A DNA stretch of 64,000 nt from Serendipita indica DSM 11827 (taxonomy: Eukaryota > Basidiomycota > Agaricomycetes > Sebacinales > Serendipitaceae), in NCBI GenBank assembly GCA_910890315.1, contig CAJVGD010000012.1, positions 1,178,001-1,242,000 of the forward strand, in the 5' to 3' direction. The notes beneath the pieces are model-generated. The model did not search any database, was not told the DNA's origin, and was given only the letters and a program-made list of their open reading frames with translations. Below are positions 1 to 10,904 of the stretch, one piece after another (the first letter of the stretch is position 1; every line of letters begins with the position of its first letter). Made by a program: the position numbers and the translations under genes.

Positions 1-3000
1 CGAGATTCACTGTCTACCGGATCATGAGCCGTTTGAGGGCCTCCTCAGGCAAAAGTCCCTCAATGAACGTCAGAAACGGTGGCTTGAAGCGCTATCTCAC
101 TTCGATTTCAATATCGAATACATCCCTGGAGAAGAAAATTACATTGCAGACGCATTGTTGCGAGTATACTCCAATGAACCCAAAGGGATTGTCCGTGCCG
201 ACAGCGAGTTTGTAACCAAGCCACTGCCTGAGGAAAATGAGCATGTTCTAGAGAAGATGATCCGGTGTCGCATGACACGATCGAAGCCACTCTACACTGG
301 CACCGAAGTGAAAGCGGTGCTAGAGCTCCACGCGGTCACTAGAGCCCAAAAGGCTAAAAACGCGCGCCTGGAAACAAGCGTTCAGGCCAGGGGCACTGAC
401 TCCTCCGACGAGGATACTCCGGTAAAGTCACCCCTTGCGAGAATGAAGCCATATGCTCGTGTGATCGAAGCCGAACTAAGCCCTGAATCCGAAGAAGTCA
501 CGTCTGATTCATCCTCTGAGACAGACAAGCCACAGAAGGGCTCGGATTTGCCTAACGACGAGGTTGACAAGCCCAATGCCGAGCCAGAGATCAGCGTGAC
601 TAATAATCCGAAGGCGACCATAGACAATGAACCTACCACGGCTAATGCCAAACTCAACGCACCAAGCAAAGAGCCTAGTCCCAATGGGGATTCGCTTAGT
701 CCGAGTCTAAACTATCCTGAGTATTCGCCCACTCTCACTTACATAGTGAATGAAGGCGAACCAGGTATCCAGCTGCCAGACTGTCTGAAAGGACGCGATG
801 ATGAGGATAATTTTTTCGCTCCCATAGTCAAATCTCTAGCTGGTCATAAGCATTTCATCCTTGAGAATGGCTTATTGTATCTGAAGGACGATGGACGGCG
901 AATTCTCTGTGTGCCGGATATTAAGATCGGCGAGAGGAGCGTCAGGGAAATATTCATTACCCACGCTCATTCACTACTTGCGCACCTGGGGTTGAAGAAG
1001 ACACTTGCGTACCTTCGTGATAACGTATGGTGGAAGGAAATCCAGCGAGATGTGGCCGAATATTGCCAATCCTGCTCCACATGCGCTTCGTCTAAATCAC
1101 GAACAACTCGACCATTTGACCTACTCAAATCACTTGAGGTCCCCTCGAGACCATGGTGTTAAAGGTTCACCCTTTGACTCTTAGCGCTCACTAAATAGAC
1201 TTAGCCAATAGTAATAGCTCACGTCGTAACTCAATGTATTTAAGGACGCGGGATGACACAGCCAGACCTTACTGGTCTTGCCTCTCACCTCACGCGTCCT
1301 AGTATCAACACATGGCAGGCAATTGGAATTGACTTTGTTGGGCCGCTCCCGAGTTCCTCGAACAGGAGCAGCGTATTTGACATGATCTGTGTTGTAATTG
1401 ATCACCTCACATCAATGGTGCACCTCGTGCCCATGAGACAGAACTACACAGCCAAGAATATCGCCGAAATGGTCTTTGAGAATGTCTATAAGCTACATGA
1501 TTTGCCTGAACGGATCATTTCGGACCGAGACTCGTATTTTACGAGCACATTTTGGTCAGAATTGCACCGAATAGTGGGTGTAGAGTTACGTCTGAGCACA
1601 TCATATCATCCTCAGACTGATGGGGCGACCGAGCGGGCGAATAGAACCATGATTACCATGCTGAGACAAGCGGTCGAGCCCCATCAAAAGGATTGGGTGT
1701 CGAAATTACCATCCATTGAGTTCGCAATGAATTCGGCAAGATCAGCGGCAACTGGCTATGCACCCTTCTTCCTTAATTCAGGACAGATGCCTCGTCCTAT
1801 GATCTGGACTGCCGAGTCGGACTATCCAGGTGTACAGAAGCATGCGGAAGCTATCAGAGATGCAATTATGAGCGCACATGATTCTATTCTGGCCGCTCGT
1901 GTAAAGCACACCACCGAAGCGAACAAACATCGGAAACCGGCTCCATTTGCTGAAGGAGACCTCGTGTATCTCTCTACTCAGAACCTGTCACTACCCAAAA
2001 AGCGTGCCAGGAAGCTAGTTCCGAAGTTCATTGGCCCATTCCGAATCAGTAAAGTGATCGAACCTGGCGCCACCTATAGGTTGGAACTACCTGATGAGTT
2101 ACGGCAAAGGGGCATACATAACTCTTTCCATGCATCGCTCCTGCGCTTTCATGTGCCTAACGACGACCGAAAGTTCCCAGGACGCTCGCTGCAGCATGTG
2201 ACAGGCTTTGGGAAGCCGTCGCATTGGCCTGTAGATCGCATAGTATCTCATTACGGTACTGGAAAACGAGCAATATTCGAGGTCCTGTGGAAATCTGGCG
2301 ATAAGTCCTGGGAGATGTACTCCACCGTCAAAGACTTGACAGCGCTTGAAGCATACTGCGAGGCGCAAGGCATAGGTTCGGTGTCAAACCTGAGAAAAGG
2401 AACTGGAAATGTACCGAACGACCCGCAGACTCGATATACAGCCGCGTCTATAAAAGTCGACGAACTTTTGACGACTCATGCTCAAGCAAACTTGCTCCCC
2501 AGCTCTTACACTCGCCGTTCACTTTGCTCTACTCATCTCGAGTCCACAATGTCTCTCTCTGACATGGAATATGCCACGTCTGACGTTATGGCTGAGTACC
2601 CTGAATACCCTCCTAATGGTACTGAAGCCCACTTCGTCAACCCGTCCGAATTGTCTTCAGATGATTCTGTGACCTTCTCGTCGGTTGCCAACCACCCTCC
2701 AACGCCCATGCCCACAATGGACACTTTGGCTATCAAGTCGCTTCAAGAACGTTGTGCTCAATTGAAAGCGTTCATATCGACAATGAGCGCACAACTTATC
2801 GAGCGTAGTCTCTCTGCAACAGTCTTTAATCATGTACAGGCTGATCCTATGGTACCTACGGCGTCCTTGGACCCTCCGGTCACACAAACCTCTTCCAATA
2901 AGAGCTCGGACCCATGGAAGCGCCTGAATAGGAACAACCGTCGTGACGAGGATTCCAATCGTCATGGCGATCACCCCTACGAGTCTATACCCAAGCCTAA

Positions 3001-3442
3001 ACGCGGCAATAATCGTCGCGAACGCTGTAACAGGCACAGGCACGACTCGGGTGAGCCTATTCAGGTGCTTCCGTGGGTCCGAGCTCTTAGTGGAAGAGGT
3101 TTGTGTGACCGGAGGGTCTGAGGACGCCGTAGGTACCATAGGATCAGCCTGTACATGATTACACACTGTTGCAGAGAGACTACGCTCGATAAATTGTGCG
3201 CTCATTGTCGATATGAACGCTTTCAATTGAGCACAACGTTCTTGAAGCGACTTGATAGCCAAAGTGTCCATTGTGGGCATGGGCGTTGGAGGGTGGTTGG
3301 CAACCGACGAGAAGGTCACAGAATCATCTGAAGACAATTCGGACGGGTTGACGAAGTGGGCTTCAGTACCATTAGGAGGGTATTCAGGGTACTCAGCCAT
3401 AACGTCAGACGTGGCATATTCCATGTCAGAGAGAGACATTGG
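1..3442 (+). mobile_element. Broken Ty3/Gypsy LTR retrotransposon (fossil), 3' half plus gag pieces
   Basis: The plus strand reads through the end of an RNase H domain (about 1-180), an acidic linker, an HHCC-type zinc-binding segment (about 960-1090), an integrase core with recognisable acidic motifs (about 1300-1770) and a chromodomain-like C-terminal part (about 2210-2370). A TATA-like stretch lies at about 2449. After it comes a gag start in the plus direction (from 2549) and a second gag start in the minus direction (from 3439). The element enters from the left window edge, so its 5' part is not seen, and I could not define LTR ends. It is broken, with a few interruptions in the visible part. 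Long integrase and gag stretches remain open, so it is not very old. Family assignment rests on domain order and motifs. Confidence 0.9.
2545..3442. repeat. Large inverted repeat made of two facing gag-start copies
   Basis: The sequence from about 2545 to 2940 recurs in reverse complement from about 3442 to 3050, leaving a centre of roughly 110 bp. By eye the two arms of about 390 bp differ at only around a dozen positions. Each arm begins at its outer end with the same gag start. The inner ends diverge. The arrangement looks like insertion or rearrangement of one retroelement copy against another in opposite orientation. Confidence 0.9.
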
Positions 3443-3450
3443 TGGAACAT

Positions 3451-3470
3451 TGGGTTCAAACCCGGCTCCA
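3451..3470 (-). other. Possible primer-binding site of the inverted retroelement piece
   Basis: Just upstream of the minus-strand gag start the minus strand carries a TGG followed by the complement of a tRNA T-arm and acceptor end. On the plus strand this reads as a T-loop-like stretch ending in CCA at 3470. Position between LTR and gag is where an LTR element keeps its primer-binding site. I could not identify the tRNA species or the flanking LTR edge. Confidence 0.45.
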
Positions 3471-3631
3471 GCCGACCACTTTTCGGGGAAAAGTCACGGC
3501 CATACTTCGGATTGTGAACCGGAGGGCGTGTGTAAGGATTAGCTCACCTTACAGGTCAGAGCCCAGCCGACCAGGTTTGGAATACCTGAGTAACGGGGGT
3601 CATAGGTACTGTGACGCTTTAGAGGGAAGAG

Positions 3632-3690
3632 AGGGACACTATAGTCTAGTGGTCTGACAGCTAAGTCGGTGCGAATCCGGCTTGTTCCAT
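3632..3690 (+). other. tRNA-like relic lacking the anticodon arm
   Basis: Positions 3642-3652 match the polymerase III A-box consensus at all defined positions, and 3668-3678 match the B box with one mismatch. GTC/GAC can form a D stem and GTCGG/CCGGC a five-pair T stem around a seven-base loop, followed by TTGTTCCA. The two boxes are only 15 bp apart, so there is no room for an anticodon arm. The acceptor stem pairs only partly. It could be a deleted tRNA pseudogene or the head of a SINE-like element. Confidence 0.45.
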
Positions 3691-4790
3691 TTTGCCTATT
3701 CATCACCGACGTTACCTGTCACTTGCAATGCTGTTTCCACTCCAGCTCGTGACTTCCTTGGCCATGTCGAAAGTATATCAATCGGATCTGTAGGATAAGG
3801 ATTGATAGATATGGTACCGAATCTTCCAAATCAAGACTCTCCCAAAGCCACTTAGCAATACCGGCGGAATCTGACTAGCCATTCACTGTGGCTATATGAC
3901 AGGAACTCCTCGAAGGAGAGTTTATGTCAGTCGAAAGAATAAGCGGTTATTATTGCCTATGGCCTCACAGGAAAACTAAGTAAATGTATGTCAAACCCTT
4001 GAGACAATCTACTAGTACTAAGCTTGCGCAACGTTCTCTCGTAATATCTCATAGGAGCGATTGGATACACTCACGCAGTGGGTTCGACAACGGGTCCTTA
4101 TTCATTATGGCTATCCCAGCCCTCGGGGAGCGACTCGCAGGAGCAAGTATTAGTCACTCTTCAATCTTGCCAGTATAAGGAGAGGTTGGAAGCTTTTGAA
4201 CAATTATGCGACGTGATACGTGGAATTGTCTGACTACGCAGACGTCTTATCAGTGTATGGAATGGCAGCACACCATTCAGAATGACTAATATGAACTTCT
4301 AAATCCTCAAGAAGTGCGATATCATTTCCTTCCTACTTTGTGGGATTTGCGCCAGCTTTTGTGTCCCGCGTCATGTTTGTTTCTTACCACAGTCGAAGAG
4401 TGTATAGGAACAGGAAGTTTAAGAGTTCTAATTGGGGTCTTAACCATGGTCCTGGCGTGCAAACTGGCGCGAACGGGAATTGGGCTCGGCGAGCTACTCG
4501 ACGTGATGTAGATCCTGGCGAATTATAAAAGGAGAAAAGACGTCATTCAAGAATCCTTCACACGTGAGCATGTACATGTCTATTTATAATCACTCTGATT
4601 GTTCTTCCGCTCGCACTAGCCCAAACTGAATGACATGTAGTGTGTATTTCTGGGGTCGAGAACGTCGGTAGATTACAAATCACGACGGGTGCTGAGTAAT
4701 CCACCGCCCTGTGCTAGTCGCGTGGTGGCCCAATCAAACGACTCGCCACACCTCGTCGGACGTTTTCCATTCACGCATTCGCCACATCTC
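3691..4790. other. Spacer without a supported gene
   Basis: Open frames here are short and none shows domain sequence or a consistent exon pattern. A TATA-like stretch occurs at about 4525 but no coding start follows it convincingly. Nothing further is supported. Confidence 0.5.
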
Positions 4791-4796
4791 TCCTGC

Positions 4797-4805
4797 GTAT
4801 ATAAA
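4797..4805 (+). promoter_or_regulatory. TATA-like box of the DUF3224-like gene
   Basis: A TATATAAA stretch lies about 95 bp upstream of the ATG at 4900, with a C-rich leader between them. Position and sequence fit a core promoter. Confidence 0.5.
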
Positions 4806-4899
4806 CCACGCATGCTCAAGCTACTATCATCACTACAGATCTCACCTCAAGTAAAGCAAGACTCTCCACGCAATCATCTGATTTCACTTCGACACCAAC

Positions 4900-5498
4900 A
4901 TGGTCAACCGTACGTCCCCTCTTAGCCTCAAGAACGAGTACTAAAGAAATTATAGGCATCGATGCTACGTTTGATGACACGGGTTCATGGAAAGAATCCG
5001 ACGTCGTGCCTTCTGGAACCGCACCCGCTCCTGAAGGCGAAAAGCAAAAACTCTCCTGTCTCGACCCCGTACTCCGCATCACGACCGTCAACACGGAGCG
5101 CACGTTCAAGGGTGGTATGCAAGGAAGCGCACTGGCGTTGTACACCATGGTCTACCATAACGATCCAAGCAGTTACGTTCCCTTTCTCCTTCCTCCTTTT
5201 ACACGTACTCACATGCTCATCAACAGAGAGCTCTGAGATGCCAATGGCGAGCTATACCGGCATCATGTTCTTCAAGGGAATCGTCCAGGGGAGTAAAGAG
5301 GGCGAAGCAACGTTTACGTCGAGCGGGACGTGGGGTAAAGACGGGCAGATGCGCGCTGTCGGCGAGTGGACGCTCGTTCCGGGTACGCTCACGGGCGGAC
5401 TCGTAGATGCACTGGGGACAAGGGTGTCGTCAAGGGAGGATACAGCACTGCGGGGCACACCGATTGTCAGTGCTGGTTGGAAATCGGGGCTTGAGTAA
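4900..5498 (+). CDS. DUF3224-like small protein
   Basis: Three exons (4900-4909, 4956-5171, 5227-5498) give 165 residues. The first exon codes only three residues plus one base, and GTACGT..TATAG joins it in frame to the second. The protein shows an N-terminal segment with the motif GSWKE, then TFKGGMQGSALALY, then a YTGIMFFKGIVQG strand, a GEATFTSSGTW strand and a VGEWTLVPGTLTGGL strand. This order of short glycine-rich beta strands matches DUF3224, a barrel family related to allene oxide cyclase whose function is unknown. There is no signal peptide or membrane span, so it is probably cytosolic. A TATA-like box lies about 95 bp upstream. Family assignment is from motif memory, so moderate confidence. 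Confidence 0.75.
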
Positions 5499-5589
5499 CG
5501 TGCTATGATGATTAGTTTGTGAATCAAGTTTATTCGGGTCGAGTTTGGGTGTTTAGATGAGTGAATCAGAAAGAGTATATCCACAGAGA

Positions 5590-6584
5590 TTAGTCTAAAC
5601 GCATCGCGTCTGGTCGTAGCTTGTCGTTTGGAATGGGCGCCCCAACTTTTGGAGGTTCGCTCGTTGGGAGTGGAATGAGGGTGAGGAAGTAACCTATCAC
5701 ACCGAGAACTAGTCGTCTATTAGCACCCATCCCTGTTCAACGAATTTAGACTTACCGAAACCGCTGAGCTTTTCGACGGGAGTGTGGAAATACACGCTGG
5801 TCATGATTGCCATCCACCACCATATTGCCAATAGTGCCAATGTCGAGTTGATTGCGAGCGCATGTGCTTTGCTGATGATGCGTGGCTTTGGATTGAGCGC
5901 AGATGTGAGCTGGTCCGTGAGGAAACAAATGGCGAGCGTGAGGAGGAATATGTGACCGGATACGTCGTGCCCCTTGTACAACCTCGGCCGTCCTGCAAAG
6001 TCTGCCGGTGGAGGGACAAGCGAGGACGCAAAGAGGTGAGCATGTTCTGTGGTTGTAATCGTCGTCTTAGTGTGACAATACTCAAGAGGCACAGACATGA
6101 TCGTCGGCGCTCCTCCTTGGGAAATAAACGGCGACGAAGGAACGGCAATGACGCACTCGCCGCCGCTGTACGCCATGACGCGTTCCATCAATGCCGGTCC
6201 AAAAAACCACGTCGTGAACACGATCCACACGCCCGTCGCTACTGCCCAACGCCATACGCGCGTCCATGTGCGTCGCTCAGCCGGACTCGTCGCGTACACA
6301 CCCAAAAACGCCGCCGTTGTCCACGCCCACGCCTTTTTGACGAAGATTTGGTTGAATACGTTGGATTTACGTGCAAAATATGAGTGTGCGTGGGCTGGGT
6401 GCGGAAGGTGAGCGAGGAGTGGGTCTGAAGTGTCCAAGTACGTGTTGAACACGACGCTGTAGGCGGTCCCGAGCGAGAGAGCAACGCATAGCAGCGAAAG
6501 AGACAGGTTTCGGTGGTCTGTGGGTGCTGCTGGTGTCTTTGCAGCGACGCCCTTTGGTAGGCGGTAGGTTGTGGTAGAGGCCAT
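5590..6584 (-). CDS. FIT-family lipid-droplet/ER membrane protein (Scs3/Yft2-like)
   Basis: Two exons (6584-5756 and 5708-5590) give 315 residues. The family acts in the ER membrane, where FIT proteins are acyl-CoA diphosphatases needed for lipid droplet budding and ER lipid balance. Several hydrophobic spans are visible. The two hallmark histidine regions are present: GHDVSGHIFLL (about residue 205) and TSVYFHTPVEKLSGF (about residue 265). The last intron (GTAAGT..CTAG) restores a hydrophobic end, VLGVIGYFLTLIPLP; reading through it gives an early stop. Its ATG lies only 78 bp from the stop of the neighbouring P450 on the same strand, so its promoter must overlap that gene's 3' end. Nothing looks damaged. 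Confidence 0.9.
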
Positions 6585-6662
6585 GGTTTGCTCCGGTCAT
6601 AGCCGGTCTCAACTCCACCTCGCATCAAAAGTCGTAATGGCATTCCAGTGGCGATAATACAA

Positions 6663-8616
6663 CTATTCCCAATCTAATCCTTCGCGTCGCCTGAACAAGA
6701 CTTTGGCACTCAAGTTGGGCAGACTCGACCCCATTATGGACAAGTTGGGCGGTCGCTTCCCTTTGGCAGAGTCGGGCAGTTTAATGTCGTACTGGAGAAG
6801 AATATACACGACCAGATGCTTAACCAGCATCGCCGCGTACCATCTCCCAGGGCTGATACACACCATCAGCTTTCCATAACACATAATATCGTCAAGGGGA
6901 CATACCACGCATGTTTACCCAACCCCCACGCCAAAAAGTCCTCTGCAGGCGTGACCATGGCATACTTTTTCGAATCCTTGCCCAACCCTTCGGCATTCGT
7001 CCGCTCAAGGAACCTCCACGGCTTAAACTCTTTCGCATCTTCATACACATTAGGGTCCATGTGAATTGGATTCGCCACTGCGGCGACTAGTTCGCCCTTT
7101 GGAATCTTGACACCATTTGAAAACGTGTAATCTTGGACCGCAAATCGGTTCATCGTAGCTGCATTCAATCATCGTCAAGAGAGAGCTAATCAAGGCAAGG
7201 AGACGCACCATTGGAGAACCCAGAGTACCGCTGTGTTTCGCGGAGGTAACTATCCAACTTGCGCAACTCGCCCAAGGACGCAAATGAGATCGGACCGTCG
7301 CCATGCACTTGTCGAATTTCCTCCCGCAAGACTTCTGTGTACTCTGGATATGCGACCAAGTAGTACAGCACGTGAACAAATGTCTATCGCCAGTAAGATT
7401 CTCCAGGCCGAATGATGCCAGGGATACATACCATGGACGTTGTTCCCTGTGCCACTTGCTCTAGCAACAGATATGTCCCGACAATCGTTCGTGGATCTGG
7501 TTCCTCCTCTGTCACTTGTGACATAATGAGAGTCAGAACATCGTTCTAGATCCTTGAGTAACTGAACAAGAACAAACGAAGTAAGACGTACAGGCCTCTC
7601 GTCTTCCCTCATTGCACGTCGCTGTTCAAGAACAGGGTTGAGGAGGGCGATACAGTCCTCGAGGACATGGCTGAATCGCTTGATATACTCGTTGGCATCC
7701 CTTTTCATCACATTTCAGTCGTTACGAGGCCAAGGCTCTCGAACTTGCTCACGAGCGTCGTTGTTCGGGAAACATCCGCAACAGAACTGCCCGCCAGGAC
7801 ATGTCGGCGCCACCCTTTTGGATTGCCGTCATCCATTTCTGGTCTCTACACAGTGGGAGTCCGATAAAAGCGCGTGTATTGAGCTGAGTGGTGATCTCTG
7901 AAAACGCCTTGAAGGCCTTGACGCTTATCCATCCTGTTTTATTTATCAGCACATTTCCAAATGAAGAGATGTTCTATGTCATGCACGTACCATCTTTATC
8001 TTGCTTTCCATGTTTCTCAAAATGCGTGGCGAATGCGGCCCGAGTCTCGTCCGCGATTTCAGGGTAAAAGGCCGGTAATTGACGAGTGAGTGCACGAATG
8101 ACGGGGAGGTGAATTGCGTCGTGGGAGATGCCAGTGCCGACGAGGAGTTCGAGTTGCATAAACTATTGGGTGTCAGTACGCCGAGAACGAAGAAGAGACA
8201 AGGCGCACTTCGTTGAGCATTGCTTGAAAACTGAGGTGACTTTCTGGGGCACGGGCGAGTTCTTTAATGTATTCCCCCGAGACGATAGTGGGCCACTGTC
8301 CGAAAAAGGGCATCTTGAACATTCCGTTCTTGTGCTGTAGTTTTGTGGATTATCAGAAAAATTGATCATAAAGTAATGTGTTTATGGGTAAAAGACGTAC
8401 TTGTTCGTATCCTTTCTGCATTATTGAGTCGGCCCAGATGAATCCGCGGATTTGGCTGAGGATCGACATTCCAAATGCGTCAGAGACGATGGGTTCCACG
8501 TCTATTCTGTGCGTTTGCTCCTCTTCGGCCCCTTCGGCTGCTTGCGGCGAGGCCGAGGTGTACCATTTGTAGAGCAGAGCCGGCGGGGTGAGGACGGCGA
8601 GTGCCTCGAAGAGCAT
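6663..8616 (-). CDS. Cytochrome P450, copy 1
   Basis: Nine exons (8616-8401, 8334-8209, 8162-7991, 7933-7753, 7700-7592, 7545-7432, 7383-7209, 7158-6906, 6852-6663) give 511 residues. A hydrophobic N-terminal anchor (LFEALAVLTPPALLYKWY) points to the ER membrane. The I-helix oxygen-binding motif reads AQGTTS, the K-helix ExxR is ETQR, the PERF-like segment is FKPWRFLE, and the heme loop is FLAWGLGKHACPGR. The heme cysteine codon is split by the last intron. The fungal subfamily looks like the basidiomycete group resembling ent-kaurene oxidases, but I cannot name a CYP number. Substrate unknown. It is one of three close paralogs in this block and shows no damage. A GATA-type motif lies about 100 bp upstream. 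Confidence 0.96.
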
Positions 8617-8712
8617 ACTTGATTATAAGGATTCTCCCAGAGATGATTCTCTTGTATCTGGGGGATAGAAGAGAATGTGGGCGTTGTGGCGGCGGACGAG
8701 TTGCTGCGACTA

Positions 8713-8723
8713 CTTATCTAAGC
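8713..8723 (-). promoter_or_regulatory. GATA-type motif upstream of P450 copy 1
   Basis: On the coding strand the sequence is GCTTAGATAAG, containing AGATAAG, about 97-107 bp before the ATG. The same 11 bases occur at nearly the same distance before P450 copies 2 and 3. It could be a GATA-factor site or a degenerate TATA element. Confidence 0.5.
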
Positions 8724-9335
8724 TGCCAGAGCTCCGGCATCCATACGTGTTCGACACGTATGACGCCGTCCGCATGGCAAAGCGTCGGAGATTGACACCA
8801 CTTGGCACGCGTGATCATGAATTGACGCAGACGAAATCGAAATGGCCAGTAGCTGGTACCCTCTTTAATACGATACGGTGGGCGGGGGGTATGGTACCAC
8901 TCCATTATAGTCGATAAGCAGCCTATGTTGCCTTGAATGATATGCGAAAATGTCATAGGTACAAATAATCCAGGATCACTTGCGTGATAGATATGTTATC
9001 TGGATGGTCGTACAATGGTCCTTGGTCCAGTAGAGCCTCGGTGGAGATACTCAGTTTTCTTTTCAATTGTAACAACAGATAAATCATTTCGTCCCGGTGG
9101 AATTCAAGCTGCGAACACACTGGAGGTGGCAAGGACTAAGGGAATGACGGTAAAGAAACGCATGATGGCCTTCAAAGGACCTGAATAGGATATATAATAA
9201 AGAGGAAGGGGGAAATAGTCTGAAATTTCTCAGAGTCTTTCATCTAGGGCTCTAAAAGCCCTCCATAGTTTTTAATCACTGGGGCGTGTGTTGCAGTAAG
9301 CTCAGCACGGGCTTGAGAGTTCGCACACCGATGCG
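8724..9335. other. Spacer, start of it shared with the P450 copy 2 upstream region
   Basis: Up to about 8830 the sequence resembles the region upstream of P450 copy 2 (12960-13060), marking the edge of the duplicated unit. The rest shows no supported gene. Confidence 0.5.
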
Positions 9336-9780
9336 TCATGGTTGGAGACCGAAAGTCTCTCCGTGCTGCGAAAGGCATTCAGGTGAAGGACGGATAGCCT
9401 TATATACGATAAAAAATACAACGGCTTACTGAGCTAAAGGGTCTACGTACAGGAGACGAGTAAAGAGCAGATGGCAAGCCAAACGAAACGCTCCGCCACC
9501 GCGACGACGAACGAGCATTGTGCGCTAGAGCCAGTGCGTCAAAGGAAAGACTGAGAACTTCCTCTACCTGCTCACCGCACACTAGGCAATGCTCGACAGG
9601 TGAAGGTAGGAGTATTGGGCCCGCCATCCCGCCCAAGGCCAGTCCCACGAGCCTGCCTCGCCTATCGACCCCCTAAATAAGAGTAAGCCTAGGATGAGGA
9701 CACAGACGGGCAAGAAATTATCTCGAAACGATGGAACAACGCGATAAAGATGAGACGCCAAAGCAGCTGGTAAATGGCAT
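9336..9780 (-). CDS. Candidate small gene of unknown function
   Basis: Exons 9780-9757, 9672-9451 and 9398-9336 join in frame to about 102 residues, starting MPFTSCFGG and ending at a TGA. The middle exon of 222 bp is bounded by TTTAG and GTACGT and stays open. It holds a CLVCGEQ motif and serine-rich stretches. The first intron uses the weaker donor GTCTCA. No family is recognised. It may be a real small protein or a decayed exon set in a spacer. Confidence 0.3.
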
Positions 9781-10857
9781 CTCGAAAATGGGATAGTGTG
9801 TGAAATCAGGTGAAGGGTAATATCTCCTCGAGAGAAGGAAATTAGAATGTGAGATGCTAACTAGACAACGTTGAATTTGAAGTCTGGATGAGGTTCAGAG
9901 GTCGAAAGTCACAAGCGAGACCCGCCGTGACTTGATACAGTGCGCAAACCTTCTCAAGGTAAGTAATATAGTTCAGGCCACTATGTAGATAACCACACCG
10001 GAGATTATTTTCGGCAAGAAGCGAGTGATCCGATGTGGACGAAGAGATCGAGATGAGTTACAGTCTCGACATAGTCGAATGACTATTGTCCAAGAGTGTG
10101 AATCAACTGAAATATAATCATGATATATCATCAGTTGTCGAACATTGAGAGGCGCATGACGAGAGGGGATGTGAAGTGCGATTATAGAACCTCGTCCACC
10201 CGCAATAGACGAAGAGGATGATCGACTAAGAGTGAAGATGCGTCGAATCAGCATTAAAATAGATCAATAAGCTCGCTAGAAATTAAATATTTCCCACAAG
10301 CAGCGCATGGCTTGCAAGTCGATATCGTGGTGGCAACGAATTAGATACACAGTGGAAGGTGCTGTTGAGGGCGTCGGAACAAGTGACCCGAAGGTTTTCA
10401 GAAGTATTATGATTTGGTGCGATGATATGTACAGCGTCAGTGCTACGGGTGGGGCTTGCGAAGAGTCGGGGCAGGAGCTCGATATCACGGATTGGGAGTC
10501 GTCAAGCTCTACTCCTTTCAGCGACAATCATTCTCGAGGTGCCATGTAACGGACGAGGCAGCAACTGTAGAGGCAAAGATTAGATAGGAACGAACAGAGC
10601 GACCAGACAGCGACTCCTTTAGAATGGTGCGCTCTGTTACGACGGTGCTGACGAGACCCGTTTCCTATCTGCATCCGTTTGATTGTGTATTACTTAATGT
10701 CTAGGTACATAACACTTCACGGTAAGGGGGTAACAAAAGTCTCATTCCGGTTGACGTTTGAGCTGTCAGCGGCTGGCTACCTGAGTAGAGCATAGCGAGT
10801 GGCACCAAGTTTGTGTCAACAAAGCTCTTCCTTCACTTTCGGTTCAGGTCGGGGACT
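9781..10857. other. Spacer without a supported gene
   Basis: Only short open frames on both strands, none with domain content or a consistent exon pattern. Confidence 0.5.
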
Positions 10858-10904
10858 TCACCTCGCATCAAAATCGTACTGGTATTCAAGTGGTGATAAT
10901 ACAA

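Larger units (their letters stand above)
6622..8830. repeat. Duplicated P450 unit, copy 1 (partner at about 10858-13060)
   Basis: Similarity to the second copy covers the whole P450 gene, about 40 bp past its stop and about 200 bp before its ATG. It stops close to the FIT gene on the left and near 8830 on the right. All exon and intron boundaries coincide between copies. Confidence 0.8.

Noticed and set aside
382-684. 100-codon minus-strand open frame in the retroelement
   Set aside because: It is the antisense of the acidic linker; no independent features.
4314-4528. Short overlapping open frames before the DUF3224-like gene
   Set aside because: Under 70 codons, overlapping in different frames, no splice pattern or motif.
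5862-6383. 173-codon plus-strand open frame opposite the FIT gene
   Set aside because: Arginine/cysteine-rich antisense of a well-supported gene.
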